A DNA stretch of 5,605 nucleotides from Chloroflexia bacterium (GCA_013696265.1 JACCYX010000245.1:1-5605), one strand, 5' to 3'; shown: positions 1-5,153, numbered from the stretch's first letter. Notes: a model not told the origin generated them from the letters alone. Made by a program: numbers and translations.

Positions 1-366
1 GCATGGTCGCGTGGAGGCCAGATGTCGTTACCGGACATCATCGATCTGGCCAGTGCCGAGGCGGAGCGGGCCGTGACCGCCCTGGGCCCCAGCGACGACG
101 AGGCGCCCCTGGACGAGGCGTTGGATAGACTCGCCGGCCATGGCTTGACCTCCCGCGAGCAGGAGGTGGCGCGGCTCCTGGCGCTGAGACTCTCCGACAA
201 GGAAATCGCGCGGCGGCTCTCGATCAGTCCGCGCACGGTCAGTACCCATGTCACCGTCATTCTCGGCAAACTGGGGGTGCGTTCGCGTCGCGACGTGCTC
301 CGGTTCGCCGCCGAACCGGCTCCGGATGGCGCTGGCGAGGCCGCGATCCCCGCGACGAATGCGTAA
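1..366 (+). CDS. LuxR-family transcriptional regulator, C-terminal fragment (5' end outside window)
   Basis: The reading frame is open from base 1 to the TAA at 364-366 and gives 121 residues. A LuxR/GerE helix-turn-helix lies at about residues 49-103, running from LTSREQEVARLL through the recognition-helix region SPRTVSTHV to KLGVRSRRDV. It would bind DNA as the output domain of the regulator. The residues before it (AWSRGGQMSLPDIIDLA) resemble the linker that joins the TPR-like region to the HTH in large MalT/LAL-type ATPase regulators, whose usual form is AW.eGr.msleqai. The in-frame ATG at 22 is therefore probably internal rather than the true start, and no ribosome binding site precedes it. 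The sensor and ATPase parts would lie upstream of the window, so the ligand and targets cannot be inferred. The gene converges on the FdhD-family gene, with 102 bases between their ends and no clear intrinsic terminator. Confidence 0.85.
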   Translation, partial: AWSRGGQMSLPDIIDLASAEAERAVTALGPSDDEAPLDEALDRLAGHGLTSREQEVARLLALRLSDKEIARRLSISPRTVSTHVTVILGKLGVRSRRDVLRFAAEPAPDGAGEAAIPATNA

Positions 367-468
367 TCCCTACGTTCTCAACGATCGCACATGCCGTCGA
401 GAAACCAGGAACGTTCACCGATGCCCCCGCCGTGCCCGCCGCCCGCAGTGACTTCCTGCTTCGGGGCC

Positions 469-1356
469 TCACTGGACGAAGAGGTCAACCCCGTCTTCCT
501 CGCCGTCCGCGGAGAGTTCGTCGGCCAGATGCCCGCCATCGGCAAAGAGCCCGCGGTGATGGGAGAGGGCCAGGCCGAGGATCGACGTGCAGGACGCCTC
601 TGCCGCGGCGATGGCGGCGGCGGTCGGCACCGCGTCGGTCGCGACGATCGGGATTCCGGCGCGGGCGGCGCCATCGACCAGCTGGTCGTCGAGAATGCCG
701 CGAACGACCAGCATGCTTGCGGAGCAATCGATGTGGTTCGGCAGCGCCCAACCGAACACCTTCGCGGCGGCGGCGTCGCTGACTACGTCGCGAGCGATGC
801 ACAGGATATCGTCAGCGGTCGCGAGGGCGACGTGCCGGTAACCTGCCCGTGCCCCGTCGTCGTCGAATCGCTCGAAGGCTCGGCGGCAGGTGGAAATGGC
901 ATCCATCTCGCTCATCACCGTGACCGCGCGGGGTGATCTCGCCGAACGTCCGCCGGCCGCCTCTATCTCGATATCGCGGCGAGGAATCCAGCCGATCGCC
1001 TCGTACCGCGCCCTGTCGAGATCGACGCCACCGTCGATCATGAGGGAAACGTAGCTCGCCGTCGACGAGACCTTTGTGACCTGATCGGCATTCCGGAAGA
1101 AGCGGTGTACAAATGCCCAGCCAATCGCGAACTCCGGCACCGCGTCCGGAACCACTACCGGCGCGCCGGCCAGCACGCCGTTGATTTCAATGCGGATCCG
1201 GCGGCAATCCGGCAAGTGCCGCTTGAGCTTTTGGACATCCAGACGCGGCAGCACCCGTCCACGGGCCATTGGCGGCGGAGGAGGGGTCGGCACGTTGGCG
1301 GTTGAGGCGGTCGATGACGATCGCTCCCCCGCGTCCACCGCTTTCCGTACGCTCAT
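469..1356 (-). CDS. FdhD-family protein lacking the CxxC sulfurtransfer motif
   Basis: The 295-residue product aligns by eye with FdhD, the accessory sulfurtransferase that passes sulfur from IscS to the molybdenum cofactor of formate dehydrogenase. Matching landmarks in order are FAIGWAFVHRFF (76-87, family LalGfl.tEGi), AGYRHVAL (171-178, family TGG.HaAal), ARDVVSDAAAAKVFGWAL (188-205, family rEDVGRHNAvDKviGwAL), and VVRGILDDQLVDGAARAGIPIVA followed by APT-like AVPT (217-245, family vSGR...e.v.KaaraGiPvl...apT). The family CGxCG motif, expected around residues 135-145, is replaced by GRSARSPRA. The five cysteines (51, 157, 186, 211, 256) form no CxxC pair. The N-terminal 30 residues are low-complexity, rich in Ser, Thr and Pro. 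I chose ATG 1356 because GGAGAC lies 9 bases upstream. ATG 1401 and the start at 1467 are in frame, but the latter overlaps the gene before it. Sulfurtransferase activity is doubtful; a moonlighting, structural or decaying paralogue is possible. Confidence 0.75.
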   Translation of the reverse strand: MSVRKAVDAGERSSSTASTANVPTPPPPPMARGRVLPRLDVQKLKRHLPDCRRIRIEINGVLAGAPVVVPDAVPEFAIGWAFVHRFFRNADQVTKVSSTASYVSLMIDGGVDLDRARYEAIGWIPRRDIEIEAAGGRSARSPRAVTVMSEMDAISTCRRAFERFDDDGARAGYRHVALATADDILCIARDVVSDAAAAKVFGWALPNHIDCSASMLVVRGILDDQLVDGAARAGIPIVATDAVPTAAAIAAAEASCTSILGLALSHHRGLFADGGHLADELSADGEEDGVDLFVQ

Positions 1357-1417
1357 GCTTCCCCCGTCTCCAACGCGCTGGGCGCCCGGCGCACCAGCCA
1401 TGTGACTCGTGGGCACG

Positions 1418-1423
1418 ATTATA
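1418..1423 (-). promoter_or_regulatory. Candidate -10 box for the FdhD-family gene
   Basis: The minus strand reads a perfect TATAAT here, in the gap between the small unknown gene and the FdhD-family start. Transcription would begin near 1411, giving a leader of about 55 nt to ATG 1356 with its GGAGAC site. No convincing -35 hexamer sits 16-18 bases upstream (CAACTC at the 17-base spacing) and there is no extended -10 TG. The box may be weak, activator-dependent or fortuitous, and read-through from rsgA remains possible. Confidence 0.4.
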
Positions 1424-1436
1424 GCGTACGTACAGA

Positions 1437-1787
1437 CTATGAGTTGGAGGGGATCAGTTTCCACCACGCGGGCACCGCGTACTCATCGACTTCCCCATGC
1501 GCGAAGCCGATCCACTCGACCTTTTCCGAGCGGCGTAGGGCACCGGGTATGACCTGCCCGTGGATGACCATCTTGCTCGGCCGCTCCTGTTCGCCCCAGG
1601 CCACGAGCGCCTCGCGGTAGGCTTCGGCGGCGCCCGGCACGGCGTGCATCAGGTCGATAAAATCCGTGGTCGTGAATTCGTCGCCGTCAATCCGGTCGAG
1701 CAAGTCGTCGATCACCGGGAAGATCCGGTCGACAAGCTGGTCGACGGTGACGCCGTTCGGGCCAGTGTCATGATTTCGCGGCGCCAT
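1437..1787 (-). CDS. Small conserved-looking hypothetical protein (116 aa)
   Basis: I do not recognise a family. The product is acidic and soluble-looking, with no signal peptide, membrane segment or cysteine. Residues 14-66 look helical (DQLVDRIFPVIDDLLDRID, then TDFIDLMHAVPGAAEAYREA). The C-terminal half carries GQVIPGALRRSEKVEWIGF and ends in an aromatic AVPAWWKLI stretch. This pattern of helices followed by a compact tail could be a small winged-helix or protein-binding fold, but that is a guess. The start ATG 1787 has AGGA seven bases upstream. It lies 32 bases after the rsgA stop on the same strand, so the two are probably cotranscribed. The stop (TAG at 1437-1439) lies 80 bases before the chosen FdhD-family start. 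Base composition and codon use look like those of its neighbours, which supports a real gene. Confidence 0.65.
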   Translation of the reverse strand: MAPRNHDTGPNGVTVDQLVDRIFPVIDDLLDRIDGDEFTTTDFIDLMHAVPGAAEAYREALVAWGEQERPSKMVIHGQVIPGALRRSEKVEWIGFAHGEVDEYAVPAWWKLIPSNS

Positions 1788-1819
1788 CTGTGAATCCTGT
1801 CTGTCCTTGGCCCGTCATC

Positions 1820-2827
1820 CTACCCGGCAACTTCGTCGCCGGTGCGCAGCGACACGTAGCTCTCGTAGCGCGAACGGGGAATGTCGCCTCGCGCGACGGC
1901 GTCCCGGACCGCGCAATCGGGCTCGTGAACGTGCGTGCAATCCTGATAGAAGCACTCCCCCAGGAATGGCCGCAATTCACGAAAGCTCCAGTCCAGTTTG
2001 CCTGGGGGCACCGCGACCATCGTGATCGCCCGCATTCCGGGCGTGTCGGCGACGAACGTGCCGTTGCCGAGATTGTGCAAGCGGGCGCCGACCGTGGTGT
2101 GCTTGCCCTTACCGGTCGCGGTGGAGACGTCGCCGATGTCCCGCCGTCCTTCTGGATCGAGCACGTTGAGGAGACTCGACTTGCCCACGCCGGATGGCCC
2201 GGCCACGGCGCTGATCTTGCCGGCAAGCGCCTCCTGGAGGTCAGCCATGCCTTCCCCCGTCACCGTGCTGACGTAGTGGACGGGGAAACTCCGCTCGTAG
2301 TCCGCGAAGACGTCACGGGCCGCCTGCACGCCCGGCGGATCGACGAGGTCGATCTTGGTGACGACGATGTGGATGGGAATATCCTGCAGTTCGGCCAGAA
2401 TGATGAACCGGTCGAGCATGCGCGGGTGCGGATCCGGCTGCCTGATGGCAAATACGAACATCACCTGGTCCGGATTGGCGACAATGACCTGTTCCACATC
2501 GCGGGTGTGGCGGGCGATCCGTCCTAGCGTCCTCGTACGCGGCGCGACGTACTCGATGACCGCTTCGTCATCCGGCAGGCGGGTCGCCCAGACCCTGTCC
2601 CCGACGGCGACGATATCCGTGCCCCGCCGCTGGCGCTTCAACTGACCCCGCACGGTGGCGATCACGATGTCGCCGCCATCGTCCAGGACGATTTCGTGCC
2701 AGAGACCGTGCGATCGTGTCACGGTCGCTGGCGAGGTGCCGGGCGGTGGCGTGAGCGTCGCGGGATCGACCGTGACCGGCGTCGAGCGCCGGGCGTTTCG
2801 GGGATGCGTTCGATTGGATGCAGGCAA
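1820..2827 (-). CDS. rsgA: Ribosome small subunit-dependent GTPase A (RsgA/YjeQ)
   Basis: RsgA is a circularly permuted GTPase that binds the immature 30S subunit and releases assembly factors such as RbfA on GTP hydrolysis. The 335-residue product has the whole domain order: an OB-fold region at about 40-100, then the permuted G motifs G4 TKID (157-160), G1 GPSGVGKS (210-217), the switch region GKGKHTT (239-245) and G3 DTPG (261-264). A zinc-knuckle region follows with Cys292, Cys297, His299 and Cys305 (CFYQDCTHVHEPDC) and a C-terminal helix. Length is normal for the family. G4 starts with Thr where Asn is more usual. The start is TTG 2827, with GGAGAG 10 bases upstream inside a small hairpin. 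The next in-frame candidate, GTG 2722, would cut into the OB fold. The gene is first in a minus-strand group with the 116-residue unknown and faces erpA divergently. Confidence 0.95.
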   Translation of the reverse strand: MPASNRTHPRNARRSTPVTVDPATLTPPPGTSPATVTRSHGLWHEIVLDDGGDIVIATVRGQLKRQRRGTDIVAVGDRVWATRLPDDEAVIEYVAPRTRTLGRIARHTRDVEQVIVANPDQVMFVFAIRQPDPHPRMLDRFIILAELQDIPIHIVVTKIDLVDPPGVQAARDVFADYERSFPVHYVSTVTGEGMADLQEALAGKISAVAGPSGVGKSSLLNVLDPEGRRDIGDVSTATGKGKHTTVGARLHNLGNGTFVADTPGMRAITMVAVPPGKLDWSFRELRPFLGECFYQDCTHVHEPDCAVRDAVARGDIPRSRYESYVSLRTGDEVAG

Positions 2828-2829
2828 CG

Positions 2830-2843
2830 GGAGACATCTCTCC
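2830..2843 (-). promoter_or_regulatory. Hairpin that contains the rsgA Shine-Dalgarno sequence
   Basis: On the minus strand GGAGA (2843-2839), loop GATG and TCTCC (2834-2830) form a perfect 5-bp stem ending two bases before the TTG start. GGAG is the only Shine-Dalgarno-like sequence in front of rsgA, so the hairpin could limit translation. It also leaves a spacing of about 10 bases between the site and the TTG. Only the pairing is seen; regulation is inferred. Confidence 0.4.
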
Positions 2844-2857
2844 AGGCGATTTGGACG

Positions 2858-2885
2858 TATATAAGGTAGTGAACCTTCACCGCAA
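2858..2885 (-). promoter_or_regulatory. Candidate sigma-70 promoter of rsgA
   Basis: On the minus strand TTGCGG (2885-2880) is followed after 16 bases by TATATA (2863-2858). Transcription would start near 2851 and give a short leader of about 24 nt to the TTG start. The spacer and the edge of the -35 box hold a perfect dyad, GTGAA-CC-TTCAC (2869-2880), which is a possible operator. The -35 match is only partial. Confidence 0.5.
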
Positions 2886-2980
2886 GGTGGCGAGGCGGTC
2901 GAACTGACTCAGGGCCAGCGCGGCACGGTTTTCTGCCTCCGCGTTGCCAGGTTCACACCCAAGCATAACGTCGTTCGCGC

Positions 2981-3008
2981 TTGACACGCGAATCTGACCC
3001 GCTATGCT
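2981..3008 (+). promoter_or_regulatory. Sigma-70 promoter of erpA
   Basis: TTGACA (2981-2986), a 16-base spacer and TATGCT (3003-3008) make a good promoter with a consensus -35 and a four-of-six -10. The start of transcription would be near 3015, giving a leader of about 70 nt. An imperfect dyad, AAGCATAACG t CGTTCGCGCTT (2961-2982), abuts the -35 box on its upstream side and could bind a regulator. Confidence 0.65.
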
Positions 3009-3020
3009 TATCTTAAGGAA

Positions 3021-3073
3021 GCGTGATCTGGAGTTTCTCCAGTCGCCACGCATGATGACGATTCCGCTGGAGG
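3021..3073 (+). promoter_or_regulatory. erpA leader: hairpin with an alternative pairing to the ribosome binding site
   Basis: CTGGAG (3028-3033), loop TTT and CTCCAG (3037-3042) form a perfect 6-bp hairpin. GCGTG (3021-3025) and CACGC (3047-3051) extend it below an internal loop. The erpA Shine-Dalgarno region is CTGGAGG (3067-3073), the same six bases again. CTCCAG can therefore pair either with the upstream copy, leaving the site free, or with the site itself, closing it. The sequence shows the mutually exclusive pairings; a regulatory switch is inferred. Confidence 0.45.
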
Positions 3074-3085
3074 CTCTTGCGCCAA

Positions 3086-3454
3086 ATGATTACCATGACC
3101 AATGAAGCAGTCACTCAACTGAGGGAATTCCTGACCGACCAGGGAACGCCTGAGCATGCGTTGCGCGTGTTCGTGGCCCCCGGCGGCTGCTCGGGTCTGC
3201 AATATGGCATGACCATCGACGAGGAATCCGATGAAGGGGACGAAATCATCTCGACCCAGGGGGTAAAGGTGCTGGTCGACAACTTCAGCGCGATGTACCT
3301 CCAGGGCGCCGAGATCGATTACGTCAACTCCCTGATGGGGGGAGGCTTCACGGTCCGCAACCCGAACGCCGTTGCCGGGTGTGCCTGCGGCCACTCCTTC
3401 GATGCCGGTGAAAACGCGCCCACGGCGCAGGGCTGTGGCTGCGGCTCGCACTAG
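3086..3454 (+). CDS. erpA: Iron-sulfur cluster carrier/insertion protein, ErpA/IscA (HesB) family
   Basis: A-type carriers accept Fe-S clusters from a scaffold and deliver them to apo-enzymes in the cytoplasm. The 122-residue product has the full HesB fold and the three expected cysteines: Cys35 in APGGCSGLQYGM, then Cys99 and Cys101 in GCACGHSF. ITMTNEAVTQLREFL and the central DNFSAMYLQGAEIDYV and FTVRNPNA segments are typical of the family. An unusual tail of about 17 residues follows and ends in GCGCGSH, adding Cys117 and Cys119. I chose ATG 3086, which has GGAGG 12 bases upstream. TTG 3077 is only 3 bases from that site and ATG 3095 is 21 bases away. The gene has its own promoter, diverges from rsgA and ends before a strong hairpin, so it is probably monocistronic. 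erpA rather than iscA or sufA is a best guess, because no isc or suf genes are next to it. Confidence 0.9.
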   Translation: MITMTNEAVTQLREFLTDQGTPEHALRVFVAPGGCSGLQYGMTIDEESDEGDEIISTQGVKVLVDNFSAMYLQGAEIDYVNSLMGGGFTVRNPNAVAGCACGHSFDAGENAPTAQGCGCGSH

Positions 3455-3475
3455 TTACCGGTCACGAACCAGTGC

Positions 3476-3507
3476 GGGGAGGCGGAACCGTGGCGGTTCC
3501 CCTCCCC
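3476..3507 (+). terminator. Strong GC-rich hairpin after erpA, probable terminator
   Basis: The left arm GGGGAGGcGGAACC (3476-3489) pairs with the right arm GGTTCCCCTCCCC (3495-3507) across the loop GTGGC, with one bulged C. It starts 22 bases after the erpA stop. A C-rich run with no T tract follows, so it may be an imperfect intrinsic terminator or a 3'-end stabilising hairpin. Confidence 0.6.
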
Positions 3508-3599
3508 TCCCCGCTCCCGATTCCCGCGCTCTGGGTCCTGGCAGTCCAGGATTCCACAAGGAAGCCGCAATGGGCCATCAGGCGTCGATTGTTATGGAC

Positions 3600-3628
3600 T
3601 TCACAAGAGCCGGAACCCCTGATATACT
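3600..3628 (+). promoter_or_regulatory. Sigma-70 promoter of the sigma factor gene, with a dyad around the -10 box
   Basis: TTCACA (3600-3605), a 17-base spacer and TATACT (3623-3628) are five-of-six matches at both boxes with ideal spacing. The start would be near 3635. The -10 box sits at the centre of the interrupted palindrome GAACCCCT-N8-AGAGGTTC (3613-3636), which matches at seven of eight positions and could be an operator. The 139-base gap between the erpA stop and this promoter (3455-3599) holds only the erpA hairpin. Confidence 0.7.
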
Positions 3629-3634
3629 AGAGGT

Positions 3635-3893
3635 TCTCAAGGAACGACGCCTTCGTCTTGAAGGCTGGTTGTGCGGGGCCAGCAAGCCCGGCGCGCACCA
3701 GTTCCCAAACGCCTGTCTCACGACAATCCACGGTTTGTCCGCACGCGGCAGTCAACGTCAGGCGGCCACTACACGCCTTGGCTACGTCAACCGCCATCCA
3801 GTTCAATTTCCGGAACGGCCCTCGCGCGACTTTCCATGTCCCGGCCGGTTCCGTTCGGGCGCGTTTTGCGCCATGTAAGGAGTTTTGTGTCCA
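3635..3893 (+). promoter_or_regulatory. Long structured 5' leader of the sigma factor gene
   Basis: About 260 nt separate the predicted transcription start from ATG 3894. I see three hairpins. GACG-CCTT-CGTC lies near 3646-3657. A larger one at 3665-3701 pairs CTGG, GTGCG and GGGC with GCCC, CGCAC and CCAG around the loop CAGCAA. GGCGC-GTTTT-GCGCC (3858-3872) stands 4 bases before the ribosome binding site AAGGAG (3877-3882). I recognise no known riboswitch or 6S RNA consensus. A reading frame at 3570-3878 crosses the stretch but looks non-coding. Confidence 0.45.
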
Positions 3894-4904
3894 ATGAGTG
3901 ACCCGATGGGCGCCTACGATGTCGACAAAATTACCCAACTCGTCAGTGACAAGCTCAATAGCGACGACAAGGTTGAGGTTCCCGAAGAAATCACGACCCA
4001 GATGGCCGACGAGATGGAGCCGGAGGTCGATCTCGAACGCGATCTCGACGTGCTTCAGCGGCTCGACCCCAATTTCATCAACGATCCGGTGCGTCTTTAC
4101 CTCCGTGAGATTGCGGAAACCCCGCTGCTCACGCACGTCCAGGAAATCGATCTCGCCAAGCGGGTCGAGAACGGCGACCTCCAGGCGGTGCAGCAGTTCG
4201 TTCGCGCCAACCTCCGCCTCGTCGTCTCCATCGCCAAGCGCTACGTCAACCGCGGCCTGACCCTGCTGGACCTGATCCAGGAAGGCAACAACGGTCTCAT
4301 GCGTGCCGTCCAGAAGTACGACTGGCGCAAGGGCTTCCGGTTCAGCACCTACGCTACCTGGTGGATTCGCCAGGCGATCACCCGGGCGATCGCCGACCAG
4401 AGCCGAACGATCCGCCTCCCGGTCCACATGGGCGATTCGATCTCCCGGTACCGCAAGACGCTCAACCTGCTGGCCCAGGAACTCGGCCGCCAGCCCACCC
4501 CGGAAGAGGTGGCCGACGCGATGGCCGTGGCCCCTGAGAAGATTCACCAGATCGTGCAGGCGGCCCAGCGCACGATTTCGCTCGAAACCCCGATCGGCAA
4601 TGAGGACGACACCAGCCTCGGCGACCTGATCGCCGACGATGTCTCCGAGACGCCGTACGAAGCTGCCTCGGAATCGATGCTCAAGCGGGATGTCAGCGCC
4701 GCGCTGGACACCCTGTCGGCCCGGGAGAAGCTGGTGCTGCAACTGCGGTTCGGCTTGGGCCAGGGGCACCAGCACACGCTGGCCGAGGTCGGTGAGCAAC
4801 TCCAGATCAGCCGCGAACGCGTGCGGCAGATCGAGAACGAAGCATTGCAGAAGCTCCGCCGGCTCGATGGGGACCGCCTCTTCGCCTACCACCAGGAACT
4901 GTAA
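3894..4904 (+). CDS. rpoD: RNA polymerase sigma-70 factor, RpoD/SigA type
   Basis: This subunit directs RNA polymerase to -10/-35 promoters. The 336-residue product has region 1.2 at about 63-95 (DPVRLYLREIAETPLLT). Region 2 at about 104-175 carries ANLRLVVSIAKRY, DLIQEGN and the -10-reading and melting helix FSTYATWWIRQAITRAI. Region 3 spans about 177-255 (RLPVHMGDSISRY, then a TPEEVA segment). Region 4 at about 265-325 carries the -35-reading helix-turn-helix TLAEVGEQLQISRERVRQIE. Region 1.1 is reduced to a short acidic N terminus, as in compact primary sigmas; the length is near that of Bacillus SigA. ATG 3894 was chosen: AAGGAG ends 11 bases upstream, while the in-frame TTG 3885 is too close. 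Region 2.2 reads GNNGLMRAV, where the family nearly always has a hydrophobic residue after the first Asn. The gene is monocistronic, between its own promoter and a terminator. A group 2 sigma cannot be excluded without the genome. Confidence 0.93.
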   Translation: MSDPMGAYDVDKITQLVSDKLNSDDKVEVPEEITTQMADEMEPEVDLERDLDVLQRLDPNFINDPVRLYLREIAETPLLTHVQEIDLAKRVENGDLQAVQQFVRANLRLVVSIAKRYVNRGLTLLDLIQEGNNGLMRAVQKYDWRKGFRFSTYATWWIRQAITRAIADQSRTIRLPVHMGDSISRYRKTLNLLAQELGRQPTPEEVADAMAVAPEKIHQIVQAAQRTISLETPIGNEDDTSLGDLIADDVSETPYEAASESMLKRDVSAALDTLSAREKLVLQLRFGLGQGHQHTLAEVGEQLQISRERVRQIENEALQKLRRLDGDRLFAYHQEL

Positions 4905-4932
4905 GTTCCTTCCTAAAGCCGAAACCAGACTC

Positions 4933-4966
4933 AGGGCCGCTCTACTGGAGCGGCCCTGTTTGCGTT
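4933..4966 (+). terminator. Intrinsic terminator of the sigma factor gene
   Basis: AGGGCCGCTC (4933-4942) and GAGCGGCCCT (4948-4957) form a perfect 10-bp stem around the loop TACTG. The T-rich tail GTTTGCGTT follows. It lies 28 bases after the sigma factor stop codon. Confidence 0.88.
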
Positions 4967-5019
4967 CTCAGTGCCGTGTCCGAGTCTGAAAGGCGGTTGG
5001 CGGCCGACCCCATAGGACC

Positions 5020-5153
5020 GTCATGTCGAGCGCCAGCTCGACATCCCTGTGCGAAGCACTCGACGGCGTAGCCGGTGCCTGGCGTTGCCTACCTTAAGGT
5101 CCGGCTGCGCCGGAAGCGCTTCGCGCAGGGATTCCTCGCAAGCTCGGAATGAC
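5020..5153. repeat. Inverted pair of palindromic intergenic repeat units
   Basis: The left unit (5020-5075) begins GTCATGTCGAGC and runs through ATCCCTGTGCGAAGCACT to CGGCGTAGCCGG. The right unit (5101-5153), read on the minus strand, begins GTCATTCCGAGC and runs through ATCCCTGCGCGAAGCGCT to CGGCGCAGCCGG. They are diverged copies in opposite orientation around a 25-base spacer that ends in the 10-bp palindrome ACCTTAAGGT (5091-5100). The right unit resembles the widespread GTCATTCCGAG...CGAGGAATC intergenic repeats, which are often mistranslated as CHSE-type peptides in genome annotations. A cruciform or a long RNA hairpin is possible. There are no transposase remnants. Confidence 0.7.

Noticed and set aside
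446..474. CAGTGA...TCACTG hairpin over the FdhD-family stop codon as a shared terminator for the two convergent genes
   Set aside because: Only 6 bp with a 17-base loop and no T tract on either strand.
391..936. Plus-strand frame of 181 codons opposite the FdhD-family gene
   Set aside because: It is antisense to a frame with clear FdhD landmarks, has no matching family features, and arises from the high-GC codon pattern of the real gene.
1790..2527. Plus-strand frame of 245 codons opposite rsgA
   Set aside because: The minus strand carries all the GTPase motifs of RsgA; this frame is its shadow.
3635..3893. 6S RNA or known riboswitch in the sigma leader
   Set aside because: I could not trace the long rod with a central bubble of 6S RNA, nor any consensus riboswitch core; only separate local hairpins.
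3627..4892. Minus-strand frame of 421 codons opposite the sigma factor gene
   Set aside because: The plus strand encodes a complete sigma factor. The antisense frame is open only because GC-rich codons leave few stops; the protein is repetitive in LGD/VEV-type words and unlike any family I know.
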